Source of the DNA: a virus
DNA: 24,132 bases
Virus record (IMG/VR): IMGVR_UViG_3300045911_000042
Span: 1 to 24,132 of that record
Reading direction: 5' to 3' (one strand)
Shown here piece by piece: positions 23,290 to 24,132 of this stretch. The translations under genes were made by a program, and so were the position numbers. The notes under the pieces were generated by a model. That model saw only the letters and a list, made by a program, of their open reading frames with translations. It made no database searches and was not told where the DNA came from. Position 1 is the first letter of the stretch. Each line of letters opens with the position of its first letter.

Positions 23290-24036
23290 TTAGCCATAGT
23301 GTTGGGGGTTGAGGTTTGGATTTATTTTTTTTGTATTTTCAAACTTAGAAATGAAGTTTTTAAAAAAGTTTATAACATGGTTTGAGTTACTGAACTGATA
23401 ACCAATTGTTTGAGTGTCTAAATTTTGGGTAAATTCTTCAAGGTTTATTTTTTTGTGAGCGTTCTGCATCATGAGTGCGCTTAGCGTAGTGTTGTGATTT
23501 TCAAAGAAATAAGCTGAAAATTTTTTTTCTATCAGTTCGTTTTCAATGTAAAAAAAATATTTTAAATTTTTATCAGGTATTTTTTTATCAAAATTTTTCT
23601 TTTTTATTATATTTTTTCTTTTTATTTCTTTTTCTTTCTTTTCTTTTATAGCATTGCTGTCGCATTGCGATGGCAATGCGTTCGCATCAGCATTATTTTT
23701 TTTCCACCTATAAAACGCTGACTCTCTTGCTTTTAGAGTTTTTTTATTTCTTTCCTCTAATCGCTCTTTCACGGAGTTACTACCGAAAATTTCGCCATTT
23801 ATTTCAAATAATTGGAAGTCATTGATTATGCTTTTCACAACATCGCAATGCACATTGAATGCGCTAGCAATGCAGTCGTAATCCGTTGGCAATGCGTTCG
23901 CATTATTATATAAATCCTCAACGATTGCCCAGTATATTCCGTAACCCAAATAACCATGCTTACTAATTAGCTTTTTTATTTTATAGTCAGCCCTTGCGTT
24001 GTAATCGTGCGAAAAATAAAATGTTTCTTTTCTCAT
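23290..24036 (-). CDS. Phage replication protein with Lin1244/Lin1753-like (DUF4373) N-terminal domain
   Basis: 248 aa from ATG 24036. Residues 5-90 follow the DUF4373 pattern: FYFSHDYNARADYKIKKLIS, YLGYGIYWAIVEDLY, then FNVHCDVVKSIINDFQLFEI and the ERLEERNKKTLKARESAFYR block. This domain, winged-helix-like and related to DnaD-type primosome proteins, starts phage and plasmid replication genes. A Lys-rich linker (130-150) leads to a helical C-terminal domain (IENELIEKKFSAYFFENHNT onward), perhaps for helicase contact. Two clusters of 11-bp-phased GCAWTGC repeats lie inside the gene. An in-frame GTG at 24105 would add a Cys/Lys-rich N-terminus and run through the leader inverted repeat, so I reject it. 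A 100-nt gap follows. Confidence 0.8.
   Translation of the reverse strand: MRKETFYFSHDYNARADYKIKKLISKHGYLGYGIYWAIVEDLYNNANALPTDYDCIASAFNVHCDVVKSIINDFQLFEINGEIFGSNSVKERLEERNKKTLKARESAFYRWKKNNADANALPSQCDSNAIKEKKEKEIKRKNIIKKKNFDKKIPDKNLKYFFYIENELIEKKFSAYFFENHNTTLSALMMQNAHKKINLEEFTQNLDTQTIGYQFSNSNHVINFFKNFISKFENTKKINPNLNPQHYG
23651..23687. repeat. Iteron-like cluster B in the replication gene
   Basis: Three GCAWTGC heptamers begin at 23651, 23662 and 23673, exactly 11 bp apart, followed by GCAT at 23684. The last unit is the 17-bp TGGCAATGCGTTCGCAT (23671-23687), also found in cluster A. The heptamer is palindromic apart from its central base. GCATTGC-CATG... and its partner also form an inverted repeat around 23662-23679. 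They encode residues about 117-129 of the replication protein. Confidence 0.65.
23845..23903. repeat. Iteron-like cluster A in the replication gene
   Basis: Perfect GCAATGC heptamers start at 23845, 23867 and 23889, 22 bp apart, and degenerate copies (TGAATGC at 23856, GTAATCC at 23878) fill the 11-bp positions between them. The cluster ends in the same 17-bp TGGCAATGCGTTCGCAT (23887-23903) as cluster B. It covers residues about 45-64 of the replication protein. Spacing of 11 and 22 is not a multiple of three, so a peptide repeat does not explain it. Possible replication origin or autoregulatory site. Confidence 0.7.
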
Positions 24037-24062
24037 ATAATTTTTTTTAAAACAACCCTTTC

Positions 24063-24109
24063 GCTTGTGGTGGCAAATACCATCACGACAAAGCAAACCA
24101 CGCACAAGC
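24063..24109. promoter_or_regulatory. Inverted repeat in the leader of the replication gene
   Basis: Arms GCTTGTGGTGG (24063-24073) and CCACGCACAAGC (24098-24109) pair over 11 bp with one bulged G, around a 24-nt spacer. It lies about 27 nt before the replication gene start. No T-run follows on the minus strand, so it does not look like a terminator. Operator, RNA leader structure or origin element are possible. The remaining bases to the window edge show nothing I can assign. Confidence 0.5.
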
Positions 24110-24132
24110 TACTCGGATTATTTAATTTTTTT

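Noticed and set aside
24037-24105. N-terminal extension of the replication protein from a GTG at 24105
   Set aside because: The extra 23 residues are Cys/Lys/His-rich, do not fit the DUF4373 start, and cross the leader inverted repeat; the ATG at 24036 gives the normal N-terminus.

Overview
The window is a near-complete late region, plus part of the early region, of a tailed phage or prophage. The likely host is a member of the Bacteroidota. The reasons are very high AT content, A-rich rather than Shine-Dalgarno leaders before most starts, a TAnnTTTG-type promoter element, a Lin1244/Lin1753-type (DUF4373) replication protein, and several structural proteins of types I associate with Bacteroidota phages. 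Family assignments come from reading the protein sequences; no search was run. No integrase, tRNA, CRISPR array or insertion sequence is visible, so free phage and prophage cannot be told apart.

All genes but one are on the minus strand and are transcribed from right to left with tiny gaps or ATGA-type overlaps. The exception is the 3' end of a plus-strand gene at the left edge, whose stop overlaps the last minus-strand stop.

In transcription order: (1) 24109-21704, DNA replication: a leader inverted repeat, the replication protein with two clusters of 11-bp-phased repeats inside it (possible origin), a coiled-coil protein and a DnaB/RecA-like helicase. (2) 21708-20552, switch region: a putative promoter, a small basic ribbon-helix-helix-like protein, a sigma-factor-like protein, a small membrane protein and a small Cys-containing protein. 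(3) 20547-18972, small and large terminase. (4) 19009-17002, three consecutive glycosyltransferases of different types. (5) 17042-9530, neck/tail genes: a candidate tail assembly chaperone with a -1 frameshift extension, an HK97 gp10-like protein, two large tail/baseplate proteins, a fibre-like protein and the tape measure. (6) 9533-4031, head genes: XkdF-like protease, scaffold-like protein, major capsid protein, a virion protein followed by a terminator, two small proteins, a portal with an extra C-terminal domain, and a connector-like protein. (7) 4037-1995, a protein joining a neck-like N-terminus to a glycine-rich adhesin-like C-terminus. (8) 1993-136, lysis: holin-like protein, a 59-aa protein, a PD-(D/E)XK nuclease, an M15 peptidase endolysin and two overlapping spanin-like membrane proteins.

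The points most worth following up are the phased repeats inside the replication gene, the start-less -1 frame extension of the candidate tail chaperone, the glycosyltransferase trio inside the morphogenesis operon, and the tail-before-head order that puts more than 12 kb between terminase and portal.
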